From contig JANVCC010000261.1 of assembly GCA_025345505.1 (NCBI GenBank), positions 5,795,460 to 5,859,459 on the forward strand: a DNA stretch of 64,000 nucleotides. The letters are read 5' to 3'. The notes beneath the pieces were generated by a model that did no database searches, had not been told where the DNA came from, and saw nothing but the letters and a program-made list of their open reading frames with translations. Source of the DNA: Todiramphus chloris collaris. Its lineage: Eukaryota; Chordata; Aves; Coraciiformes; Alcedinidae. How positions within the stretch are numbered: the stretch's first letter is position 1; every line of letters begins with the position of its first letter. Shown here one piece after another: positions 52,601 to 62,934 of the stretch. The translations under genes were made by a program, and so were the position numbers.

Positions 52601-55600
52601 AGACATTAATAATGAAGTTATTCGTGCGTTTCTTTATTACTGTGCATATTAAGTGTTTCAATTATTTCTACTTAGTTTGATAGATAAATGTATATGCACA
52701 TTTTATGTCTTGAAAAGAATATAGGATTACTCTTCAAAACAAAAGCTACTGTTTAGATGAAAGAACAAGTGGACTGGAAATACACAGCTTGTTATACCCC
52801 TCTGCTGTTCATGTTTGATGCATGTATACAATTTATTATGCAATTTCTTGAGATTTGACAAAGTAATTGTCTGGCAAACCATAGCTTTAATGATGGTTTT
52901 TCTGCTTCGTACAAAAGGTCTGAAGGTAGTGTAGGAAAATGACTTAATAGATCAGTGTCTATAAATGCTGTTAATGCATATTATATATATATGTGCAATG
53001 GTAACCCAAGTTATTTTCTGAGTTACCGCACAATATGTTGTGAGATTCCATGTGGTAAATTCGTTTTTTGTCATCAGAGCTACTGCATGAAATCCTGTAT
53101 GTTGAGCTGTAACTTCCAAAATAACTCGGGTCACTGCCCGAGCTTTAGTCTTGGTGTCTGTCACTGGGAGCTCTTGACAGTGGACCAAGGGCTGTGAGGA
53201 AGCCTGGGTGTTATACTAGTGCCATGGTAGCTTGAAAAAGCCAGAATTTCCGTTGTTAATCCCGTTTTAAAGGCCTTGTCACTTTGCAGTTAAAATCCAT
53301 TCAGGTCTGAAACCAAAGTCAGGGTGTAATATATAAATTTCCTTTTCATCATGCTCGTTTTAAATCATCGTAGCTCTTCTCGAGATAAAGAGCACAGAAA
53401 TCCTAAAGTTTTATTATTTTGAACACTTTTGCAGTCTTTTGTAACTAAAATACGTCTAATTTTAAAAAATTAAATTTCTCAGCAGAGGGATGTTCTTCAT
53501 TTTGCCTGTCTCCCTGTTTTATCATCGGTAAAGGACTATTGGCCAGATTCATAGCTTGGGTGAGCGAGCACTGGGTCCACTAGGACTGTCCCTTTACATC
53601 AGCAGCGAACCTTTGTCTGCTGATGAGCTGTACTCGAATGAAGTTAAAATGGAAACCTTTTTCATTTTTCTCTAGAGTCATTTCTCAGCCCTATGATATT
53701 TGGGGTGTTTATTTATATCTTGGTGTAAAATGAATACGAGGCATTGGGCAGACAGGAAGATGTTATCTCGTGAGCAACAGGTACCTGAAAACCACCCAGG
53801 TAACTTGAGCCAAAGGTTAAAAAAAAAAAAGAAGTAGTTCTGGGCTCTGACATCAAGTGTTGCTTTATTCTATTTCATATCCATATTTTAGATTTAGTGA
53901 TATCTACCCTCATACCTGCTTTCTTTGCCTCCCATATACAGGTCATTAATGAGTCTCTTGATAACAGGGAAGAATAAATTCTTCTCTTAATCCATCAGAA
54001 ATAGGGCTACTATTGATTTCCTCACATTTCCCATTTGGCACCATAGAAATATTTGAAATGGTGAGGGGGGAACAATTTCCAGCTGCGAAGGGCTGGCATA
54101 TCCTTCACACCATAGCAGATCACAGCTGATCTGCTTGTATTCCAAGGCCACATCAGTCAGAACCAAATACAAGGACATTTTTATTATGTGAACTAGATAG
54201 TGGCCTGAAACAGCTGGCTGGTGACACAGAGGGCCTTGCCAGACATTCACTGATGCCTTCTTTTCAGTGTCTACTGCCTGGCCATATTCAAACCAGGAAC
54301 CTGGACACAAGTGTCTACTTTGCTCAGAAGCAGAGAAACACTTCAGCAAAGGAAAGGGATTATTTTCCTGCTCCTATTTTCTGCCCATTCAGAGTATCTG
54401 CTACCAGAGTCATATCTTCCCTGACAAAAAAGTGTGTTTTTACAACATTACACCAACTTCAAGTTGCTATTTTGTAGTCAGACCTAGCGCAGACAAGACA
54501 GAGGTCCTTGTTTATCAGGATAACTAGTTGGGTTAAGTTGGAGCCACTACTGGAGCTCACTAAAATCACCTTCACCAACTAGTGAGGGTCAACACCAGTT
54601 AGAGGAATAATGCTTGACCTTCGATGCTACATAAAGATTACCTTTATGGTAAACCTTAATGGGTTTTAATCCCATTAAGCCCTTTTTCCATGTTTTGTGT
54701 TTGGCTTTTTTTCTCTCAGCAAACTAGCTAACCTGAGTGAGCAGGTTCTGACTTAAAAACTACAGCTTGGAACATGGTTGAGAAGCCCATGTGAATATTT
54801 CACAATGGTGAATAGGTCTGGTTGCTGAGAAAGAAATGATACATGATCTCCGTAGAGAGATCACCTTTTTCCCCTCTGCAACAGAACAAGACTGTACTAT
54901 TTAAGCACAGCCCTCCTATTTAAGCAGCCAGGTCAGAAGGTGCTCTGTGTTATTTTAGAAAGATGGAGTTAGGCAAGGGGAGACTGTAAACCTTAACTCA
55001 CATTTCCTTTGCTTTTTTTTATACTTAGTTATGCCCCCAAAATGATGTCAATGAATAAGTATCTTAGCCATCAAAGTTAACGCCATATTTTGTTTTAAAT
55101 CACTGTATCCTCATGAGGGAGTTGACATCCAATGAGTCCTCTCTGCTACATCAAAAGGGAGGAGACAGTCTTGGGACAGTTGAAATGGAGCACTACAGGA
55201 AAGATTTCTGTCCCCAGAGAATTTAGATGTGATGGGGAACAAAAGTCTTTGTCAGCAGACTTTGCTTGAAAGGGAATTAAAAATTTTTTCACAACCCTTC
55301 TCTCCCTTAAAAACCATTATTGCTCCCTTGGGTCTTGTGAGAGACACGTTAAACCTATGGATTATGTATTACTTCAGTACAAAAAATGTACTCTAAATCC
55401 AGCCACTGCAACCCAGCTAGTTCCTGTTGCTCTGAAGCTTGCCCTTTCGCCGGTGTGTCTCAAAATGCTGCCTCGAAAAAATAAGCGACTGGGATGGAGC
55501 AATCTCCTACTTGGGGATGGCTCCTTACAAAGCTTGACCATGACTTTAGAGCAATGACAGTGTCACTTGCCACCAGCATATCCTTCTCCTAGTTTTGCAC

Positions 55601-58600
55601 CGAGTCCTGCATGCACCAGGCTGGGAAAAATTCAGCCAAACTGCATGGCGAATGCAGACACATGTCCCACGTCAGGAAAGAATTCCCTTTCAAGAGAGCA
55701 CTTAAGAATATGCTGTAAGAAATGCTTAAATGCTTTCCTGAACAGAAATGGACTTAAGCACAAGAGAGTATCCCTTAATTGGGAGTACAGTGAAGACACA
55801 ATCACTAAAGCTCATATTATGTGCCTGAAAATCAAGTCCCAGAGCATAAGCTTTTCCGAGTGATGGTTAGAGGGTTCCTAGTTGTAGCATGGTTCTGTAC
55901 AGAAGGATTTGCTTAATCCACCTTGCTTTAGATTGCAATTTCCCCAAGCTTAGCTGCTTCTTTTAACAGTTCTGAGTTCTCCCCCCCAAGTTATTTTAAT
56001 AACTCTTTCAGAGGCAATACCTTATATTTTGATTTTTCAGAAGCGACTGATTTTCTAAAGACTTGATTCCTTTTTATCTTGATTGCACAGCATTGCATTG
56101 AATGACTTTTTAATTTTTTTAATGTAGTTTACCCTATGGCCTTTTTGGGGACTGCGGGAGGGGGAAGAACAGTTTGTGTTCCAGTGCTCTTAGGATTATT
56201 CATCTAGGGTCCTGTTTATCATCCCCCAGTCTACCTCCAGCAGAGCTCTAAGTAGGCAGAGAAACAGTCTGAATGGTATTACAACTCTTTGTTACAGAAA
56301 AAATTCTGTTCTGTATACATGCAGGCATAGAAACGATACTTCACGGTATGTCTGTGTATAAATAGAACCAGTCAGTATTCCTGGAGGAATCCCAAGGCAC
56401 CAGGCAAGCACGGATTAACCAGGACACAACACAGGTGTTCGGGATGCCTGTGACACCTCTGGGGCCAGTTGTGCCAGTCTCTAGAGCCACGCAGTTGTGG
56501 CAGCCCCTGGCATAGCAAGTGTAATAGTCAACATTCCAAAAAACCCAGCTGGGGGTAGAGCTGGGCAGATGTGCTCAGCAGGGCTGAAGGACCACAAGCT
56601 GGGAGAGCCTTGGACTGCACTAATGAAAACCCTCTTTAGCATTTGTTAACTGAAGCACAGAGATATTAAAGGATGCACCTGGGTCAAGGTTGTTACATCT
56701 GTATTATTAGACTCACGATAGCTTCCGATTTCAGATGTCTCTCCCTCCCAGCTCCCTGCAATGCCTCACATCTCCTCGGTTTCCAGGGAAAAGGTCTCCT
56801 CTGGGAACAACAAGGCACCTGCAAGCTTTGGCTGGTTCCCAGGCCCTAACCCCAAAGCGTGCAAGCGAGTGTAGGTACAATCACTGTGTGCCAGTGGTTG
56901 GAATTCAGATATCCAGATTCATAGGTCCTGACTCCAACAACCACCACCGCAACCTCCTGAAATCTTCCAGTCTTGCCCTACTCCTAGGCTGGCACTATCT
57001 CTCAATGAAGGGTGTAGTTCATCTGTACTCCAGGAGGAATGTAGCTGCAATGCCAGGTCTACCTTCAGAAGGACAAGCTTACAAACTTCCACATCAGAAG
57101 CTTCAGGATGGATTATACACCAGCGATCAGCTTCAGCAGCAACTTTATTGGGAACACCCAATGCTGCTGTTGCTAATCTATTTGCGTAGTACTCGTACTA
57201 CAAAAGGGATCTGTGTGCTCAGATCTGTCCGAGCGACTAGCATGGCACGTTGCCCAACGGAAACGATTCAGCTTACCTGTAGTCTTCACCTCTCTGGAAG
57301 GTGTCCAAGAGAACTTTCTTTTCTTGTGGTGAGAGATCCCATCCACATCCAGATGGCTCTGGTGTTCCACCATTGAAATGCAGCTGCGGCAGACGGGCAG
57401 ACTCTTGAGAGAGTTCAGTAAGCCAGGTGACAAGCATAAAGGCAATTTCTTTGCCCCTAACAGGGGAGCCAGCTGAAGCACTGCTTCTGGGATCAGTCTC
57501 AATGACAAAGGGGCAGCTGTTCAGAATTGACACTTTTTTTAAAATTATTATTCTTAATAATTAAAACACTGTGCATGTAACGATTTCTGAGCTGTACCAG
57601 GATATCAGTGTATATTGCAACAACAAAATCTGCAAAAAGCCCCCCACAAAACGTCAGTTGTGGAGAGGTATGGTTCGTATTAGAAGCACAGATAATAAAG
57701 GCGTTCTAAATTTCTCATTTTTACGTAATTACCGACTAGTATTTACCTTGCTTATTTACGGAGTTTGTTCTCTGGGATTTTAATAACAACGCCTTTTACT
57801 GTCTTGATGAAGGCCTCCTCTGCAGGAGGATTTCTTTCTTTAATTGCAAGATACGACTCGGTTCCTTGTGCAGTACTGACCTCCCTACCACAAGCCTCTG
57901 CAATGAGGGTTCATTGCGGAAGTTGCAGAGTCTGCACGGATGGAAAGAGATGAGCTAAAAGAAGACAAGCAGAAGCACATCCATGAACCCCTGGCTTTGA
58001 AAAGATGAAAACGTGGGGCACTGCCTGTTGTTCTTCAGAAATCCTGCTTAGGGCTAGAGCCCTATAGCTACAACAGGAAAGGCTCAGGAGTTAGCACGTG
58101 TTCAGTGCCTCGGGGGAGATGCTCTTCGCTCCCAGTGGTTTCCCTGAAATCTGTGATGCTCTAAAGATTAAAAGCTAGAGACATGAAGTCCATGCTTACA
58201 CCAAGTGGCAAGTACATCTATTTTCAGTCCAAATTAAAAAAAAAAACAAAAACAAAAGGTAATTTTATGTATTGTAGGTATGGGAGTAACTGCAAAATAA
58301 AGAAAACACATATTATTTTCTGCTGGCAGATGTCACTTGTAAGAGATCAACCTTAATTTTCTATTTTGCAGATAAAATGTTTAAAATTTTGAAAAGCACC
58401 CGAGTGAATCAGAAACTTTGAAGCGTCCCTTCAAAAGTGTTCAAGCCTATTTAGAAAATCCCATACCCGGGAGTTTTGGAAATATTTGTCCAATGTAATT
58501 CGCAAGTGATCACAAATCATATCTGAAAGTAAGACTGAACTTTATTTCAACCTGAGTTAGTGTAGCAAAGTTAAATAAAAATTAACCCGGGCTTTTCACT

Positions 58601-59087
58601 AATGAGTGAAAACATACCACCACTATGCTAGCCCCAGAAACTTGCTACACATTTCCGCAGACTATTTTGGCGGCTTACAACAGTATAAGAGTGTGCGACA
58701 CATCAGTCAGTGAAAACTGATGCAACCCCCCATGGGGATTATTTACAGCCATTACAGCAGTAAAGTTCAGCAGCACAAGCATGATATAAAAATTTGTCTT
58801 CCCATCTACTACAGTTGGAAGAAAACTCGCATCACTGAAGACAGCAGCTACTATTAAAATGGAGGCGTCTTAGAATTCATGTTCCTCTTTACCTGAACAG
58901 GATCAAAATCTGGGTGGCCAACAGGGTACAACTGGGAGGAAAGGGAGGCACAGTGGGAGCAAAACAAAGGAAACAGTTTCAGAAGCAGCATATGATGGTG
59001 TCATTCTTCTGGGAAGAATACCATGCTCTAAAACACTAGCCGCCTAATTTCTCTTGGAAATTCCTTGCAGAAGTAATTGATATCCAA
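49630..59087. other. Intergenic flank of KLHL14, with AT-rich candidate regulatory blocks
   Basis: No supported gene. Blocks at 50990-51560, 52150-52900 and 58250-58640 are AT-rich and low in CpG with many homeodomain-like words (TTAATTTTCC, AACCATTAATCC, AAATTAACC). The 213-residue plus ORF at 56735-57376 has no recognisable domain and is overlapped by minus frames. Confidence 0.5.
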
Positions 59088-59187
59088 GTGAGGAGGAAGG
59101 GAGTTAGCTGGTGAGGAGGAAGGGAGTTAGGTGGTGAGGAGGAAGGGAGTTAGATGGTGAGGAGGAAGGGAGTTAGATGGTGAGGAA
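59088..59187. repeat. 23-bp minisatellite, about 4.3 copies
   Basis: The unit is GTGAGGAGGAAGGGAGTTAG followed by a variable base and TG (C, G, A, A in the four full units). Copies are otherwise identical, implying recent expansion. The purine-rich strand is the plus strand. It lies about 2 kb upstream of the inferred first exon of KLHL14. Confidence 0.95.
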
Positions 59188-60309
59188 AACTAGAAAGGTA
59201 TGGCAGAACTTTTTTTTTTTAAGGTCACCAGAAAATAAATGAAAGCAAAAACTGCCTTGATGCCTTTCAGTTCCAGTCCTTTGCATTCCTGAGCAATCTG
59301 ACTCCAGCTCTGTAAATGCATTGGCATCCTTGGCCAAGTGAAAGACCATGAGACCTGGCATCCAAAGTCCCGCTTCTGATGTGTGTTTTAATTAACAGGA
59401 GCCTGAGTATTATCTGGGAAAGGGAATGGGGCTCGTGGCCTTCACACCAGGTAAAACTGTAAGTGCTCACTCCACTTTCCTTTCATGAGGACTTCATTCA
59501 AGGGCATACATTTCACCTTTTTTTGTTTTGACAATTGGAGGTTTGACAGGAGAAGAACAGAGCTATAAATGTGAGGGTACAATATATCATGAGATAAAGT
59601 GTGGAGAACATGTCCTCTACCAGAATGCCCCTTGGTGGAAAGAAAAAGCCCAAAATGTCTACTGTGAGAATCCCCTCTGCTTCTTACAGCTATAAAGGAG
59701 CAAAAACCAAAACAAAGTCCCAAACCATGGGCTCTGCTGTGCATGTTTCTCGGATATCAGGTCTGGCAGAAAGTTGAAAGGTTATGTTTATGAAATAGCA
59801 GCTGCTTTCCTACCATTTGATTCAGGCTTCTGCATTGCAAAGTCTTGAAACTGAAAGACAAATCTGACAATATGCTAATCTTCCAACAACAAAAAAAAAA
59901 AAAAGAAGTGACTTCTGAACCCTTATCTGTTGAAGAGCTGACAGTGAAGTTCAGAGACGGTTGTCTAACCAGACAAAACGATAGAGAAAATATGCCTTCA
60001 AACAAGATCATAAATCTTGAACAGTGCAGGGGAACAAATGTAAAGGGAACATTTTACCACTAACACCATTTAGTAGCCTCACTTTCCTTCTCGCCCCTCC
60101 ACCCCTCCAGCCTCATCATACTTGCAAGGAAGGAGGATGTATTAAAGCAATAATATAAATACAAGAGGGGGTGGGGGGGTGAGGATGACAATATAACAGG
60201 TATTGAAATCAGATATTATTTCCATAGCATCTGGGGTGCGGGGGGAGAGCAGAGCCACGAAACAAATACTATGCAACCTGAATACAACAGACTTACCCCC
60301 CCCAGCAAA
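59188..60309. other. Intergenic, upstream of the KLHL14 promoter
   Basis: Unique sequence with short A, G and C homopolymers (59889-59903, 60168-60179, 60296-60303). No coding region supported. Confidence 0.6.
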
Positions 60310-60333
60310 ACACACATACACACACACACACAC
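60310..60333. repeat. (CA)n microsatellite
   Basis: CA dinucleotides interrupted once (CATA). It follows C/G homopolymer runs, in a dense cluster of simple repeats upstream of KLHL14. Confidence 0.95.
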
Positions 60334-60559
60334 TTGCACATAAAAAGTTTGCATATTGCACAGGGCGCTTGAAGATCATAAATCTATGCATGAGAAAGAT
60401 GTAGTGGAAATTTTTGGGGGGATTAGAGTTTATTTTTGTCATCTCTGTGAGACAGCTACTCATTCATCCAGATCACAGCTAAGAAAAAAGCTGGTCACAG
60501 AAATTAGCAGTTTCAGCTCAGCAGCAAAGTCGCCAGCCTGTGAAGGCAGAGAGAAATTG

Positions 60560-60960
60560 ACTAATTAGCAATGCGCACTAAAACTTGACGGTTCTTTATA
60601 GAGAGAGAGAAGAGAGAGGGAGAGCGAGAGGGAGGGAGGCAGAAAGGAGGGGGGGGGGGGGGGGCTCGCTTTTTCCCCTTCTTTCTTCCAAAGATGTTTG
60701 AAATCGCAGTCATTTACGCTCGACAATTTTTACAATAGCCTTGAGCCATAATTTTGCGAGTCTCTCCAGCATCCATCCCCCTGTATGGTCTCTCTCCACT
60801 GGCCATGCACGACCGTTTCTCTCCCCAACCGTGGATTTCCTATTACTCTCGTTACGACTCACTGAGCCCCAGGCCCAAGGATAATGATGTGTTGTTTCTT
60901 GGTAGCATAATTTGTCACACGTACATTTTTTCTTCTTCTTCTCTTGCAGAAAGCTCTGCG
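60560..60960 (+). promoter_or_regulatory. Candidate KLHL14 proximal promoter with retained CpGs
   Basis: This AT-moderate stretch sits just upstream of the inferred first exon. It holds a homeodomain-like CTAATTAG, an NRF1-like ATGCGCAC and about nine CpGs between 60686 and 60870 (in ATCGCA, TACGCTCGAC, TTGCGAG, ACGACCG, AACCGTGG, CTCGTTACGA). CpGs are scarce in the flanking DNA, so their survival suggests an unmethylated or constrained element. It is interrupted by the GA/poly-G tract at 60601-60664. Function is inferred. Confidence 0.4.
60601..60664. repeat. GA-rich tract ending in G16
   Basis: A 64-base stretch of purines with only two C interruptions ends in a 16-base G run (60649-60664). 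It could form H-DNA or G-quadruplex structures and sits within the proximal promoter region. Confidence 0.92.
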
Positions 60961-60999
60961 CTCTCTCTCTCTTTCTCTCTCTCCCCTTCTCTCTCTCTC
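60961..60999. repeat. (CT)n tract
   Basis: An almost pure CT stretch directly after the acceptor-like site at 60949. It is in the candidate 5' exon. Confidence 0.92.
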
Positions 61000-61094
61000 G
61001 TACATTTTCTTGCTGTTGCTAATTCATGGTGATCAAATGATGTACGACAAAATAAATTGTAAAGAGTGACTGCTCCGAGTTGCGAACCAGAAGG

Positions 61095-61166
61095 TTTTTT
61101 TTCTTTCTTTCTTTCCTCTCCCTCTTTTTTTTTCTTTTCTTTTTTTTTTTCTTTTTTTTTTTTTTT
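61095..61166. repeat. T-rich homopyrimidine tract
   Basis: 72 bases containing only T and C, T-dominated, in the candidate noncoding exon. The lengths of such runs are often unreliable in assemblies. Confidence 0.92.
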
Positions 61167-61493
61167 GGAAGGAGCGAGCAAACCTTTAAAAAGGAAGGAC
61201 AATTGATTTTTTGGGGGGGGAGCTTAAGTGAACCTTTACTTTGGCAGCTGGTTGTGGAGCAGGTAAGTTTCTGGCCTTGTGTCTAACCGTCTCTGTGCAT
61301 TTTCTTGTGTCTCCTGATTTGTTTGTTGTTGGGGGAGAGGAAAGGGGTGTCTGTGTGTGCGGGTGTGTGTGCTGGAAGTGTGTGCGGAGGGGAGGGGGGG
61401 GCAGTTGTGTAACGAACGCGTTTGCAGAATAAACTCCGATTGCAAGAAATGGGCAAAACGAGGAAGAAAGAAGGGGAGGGAGAAAGAGGAGGA

Positions 61494-61542
61494 GTGTGTG
61501 TATATATATATATGTGTGTGTGCATGTATGTATGTGTGTGTG
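61494..61542. repeat. (GT)n/(TA)n microsatellite
   Basis: GTGTGTG, then (TA)6, then GT-rich sequence with ATGT variants. It lies in the inferred first intron. Confidence 0.95.
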
Positions 61543-61792
61543 CGGTGGGGAGGGGGGGGGACTGACCGGGTCCACTTAAAGGGAGAGGCTCCGGGAGGTT
61601 TCTGTAGCCGGCGGCGGGGCGCGGAGCGGGGCTGAGCGGCGGCGGGGCAGGGGAAGCGGCTGGAGGGAGCCCCTCGCTGTGCCGATATATGGGGCGGGGG
61701 GGTGGGTGAAGGGAGCCAGAGGAAGCCCGGCGCTGGCGAGGAGCGACTGAGCGCGCTGCAATGGCAGGAGCAGGTCTCGGCGGGATCCCGCT

Positions 61793-61820
61793 GAGGAGGA
61801 GGAGGAGGAGGAGGAGGAAG
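61793..61820. repeat. (GGA)n repeat in the CpG island
   Basis: About nine GAG/GGA units in the first intron of KLHL14. It creates Arg- or Ser-rich shadow ORFs on the two strands. Confidence 0.9.
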
Positions 61821-62197
61821 AGCGGCGGCTCTCGGCGGGGCGGGATGCAGCCAGCGCGAGTCGGTGGCTGCGCAGCCCCCGCAGGTGCGGCCGCATCTCG
61901 GGGCTGCCCCGCTGACCCCCGTCCCCGGCCGGGGAAAGGGGAGCGCGACGGGGCCCGGCCGGACTGAGGGGCCTCCGGGGAGGGCCCTGCTCCCCGCCGC
62001 CCCCGCCCGCCTCCCCCGTTCTTCCCCCAACTTGAACTTCACGTAGTTACCGGAGTTAGGGCAGCGGCGCCGTCTGCTGCGAGGAGAGACGAGCCGGGCA
62101 GGACAGCAGCGGGCGGCCCCGCTCCGGGCCCGGGCTGCCGCTTCCCTCCCCCGGGGTCCGAAGTATTGCACACCATCCACTCCCCCCCTGCTCTGAC

Positions 62198-62214
62198 GGA
62201 GGGGGGGGGGGGGG
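62198..62214. repeat. G-run in the CpG island
   Basis: GGA followed by a long G homopolymer. Similar G runs occur at 61551-61560 and 62636-62647, giving several G-quadruplex-compatible clusters in the first intron. Confidence 0.8.
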
Positions 62215-62889
62215 ATCAACTTCGGTGCCGGGTAGCGCCGGAGCCCCCGCCCCGGGCACGCCGGCCCCGGCTGCGGGGAGGAAACGGGTCCCGACGCCGC
62301 CGAGTTGCCAAAGCGGGCGGAAGGGGCCGGGGGCTGGCGGCGGGCAGGACGGCGGGGCTGCTGGGCTGCTCGCCTTCCCGGCAGACTTTCAGTCACTTGG
62401 TAGTTTCTCTGGACATCGCGGTGTGTGTGCCTGTGGCTTATTTTGTGTGTGTTTGCTGGGGTGGTTGGTGCGTTGTTTTGTTGGTTTTTTTTTTTTTTTT
62501 TCCTGGAGGGTGGCTCAGCTTTGAAAACGTCCCCGGTTTCCTCGCTCCTCCCCTGGAGAGCAGCCCGGTTTGCACCGAACAGGGAGGAGAAAGGGGTGGT
62601 GTGTGTGTGTACTGGGGGGGTAGGAGAGAGGAGCGGGGGGGGGGGGAGGCCAAAATAATAAATCTCTTCCAGCCCTCCCAAGTTGCGGGCCCTGTGAGCG
62701 CGCCCGTCCGTGCCCGGGTCAGGGGGGCGGCTCGGCGGGCAGAGGGGAGCCCGTCCCCCGGCCGCTCCCCCCGCCACCCGCGCACACACGGCCGGGATGC
62801 GCCCTCCGGGCCTCTAAAGCTCTGTGTTTATTGTTGTGTCGTCCCGTGTGTCCCCCCCACCCCGCTCTCCTCCCCACCCCTCTGCCCAG

Positions 62890-62934
62890 GTTGGAGGAGG
62901 GTTTAAAAGGCAGGTGTGTCGGAGGCCGCTCGCC
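62890..62934 (+). other. KLHL14: KLHL14 5' UTR segment of the coding exon
   Basis: A strong acceptor precedes this stretch: a long C/T tract followed by CTGCCCAG|G, with AG at 62888-62889. The 45 bases to the ATG at 62935 would be the untranslated start of the coding exon. They contain no upstream ATG. The acceptor is seen in sequence; its use is inferred. Confidence 0.65.

Larger units (their letters stand above)
60950..61262 (+). other. KLHL14: Candidate noncoding first exon(s) of KLHL14
   Basis: The 3' boundary is a perfect donor, CAG|GTAAGT, with GT at 61263-61264. The 5' boundary is uncertain. One option is an acceptor-like site (CTTCTTCTTCTCTTGCAG, AG at 60948-60949), which would make this an internal noncoding exon. 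The other is a transcription start inside the interval; a TATA-like CTTTAAAAAG lies near 61185. The body is dominated by CT and T-rich tracts. Only the donor is well supported; RNA evidence is needed for the start. Confidence 0.5.
61263..62889 (+). other. KLHL14: Inferred first intron of KLHL14 (5' UTR intron)
   Basis: The intron is bounded by the consensus donor at 61263 and the pyrimidine-rich acceptor ending at 62889, a length of 1,627 bases. It lies almost wholly inside the CpG island and contains a GT/TA microsatellite, a GGA repeat and several G runs. A 517-residue open frame runs through it on the minus strand, but its composition is low-complexity Pro/Ser/Arg and I do not regard it as a gene. 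Confidence 0.6.

Noticed and set aside
56735-57376. 213-residue plus ORF
   Set aside because: No recognisable motif; minus-strand frames overlap it and composition is not distinctive.
1-60500. tRNA, rRNA, CRISPR or prokaryotic operon signals
   Set aside because: No tRNA B-box or cloverleaf pattern was noticed and no regularly spaced direct repeats with unique spacers are present; the sequence is vertebrate nuclear DNA.
61236-62789. 517-residue minus-strand ORF across the CpG island
   Set aside because: Its composition is Pro/Ser/Arg/Thr low complexity produced by GC-rich and GT/GGA repeats; no domain is recognisable and it lies antisense to the inferred KLHL14 first intron.
62824-62934. In-frame upstream ATG extending KLHL14 by 37 residues
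   Set aside because: The ATG lies before the strong acceptor at 62889, so it should be intronic; the extension is low-complexity, and MSRSGD is the recognised KLHL14 start.
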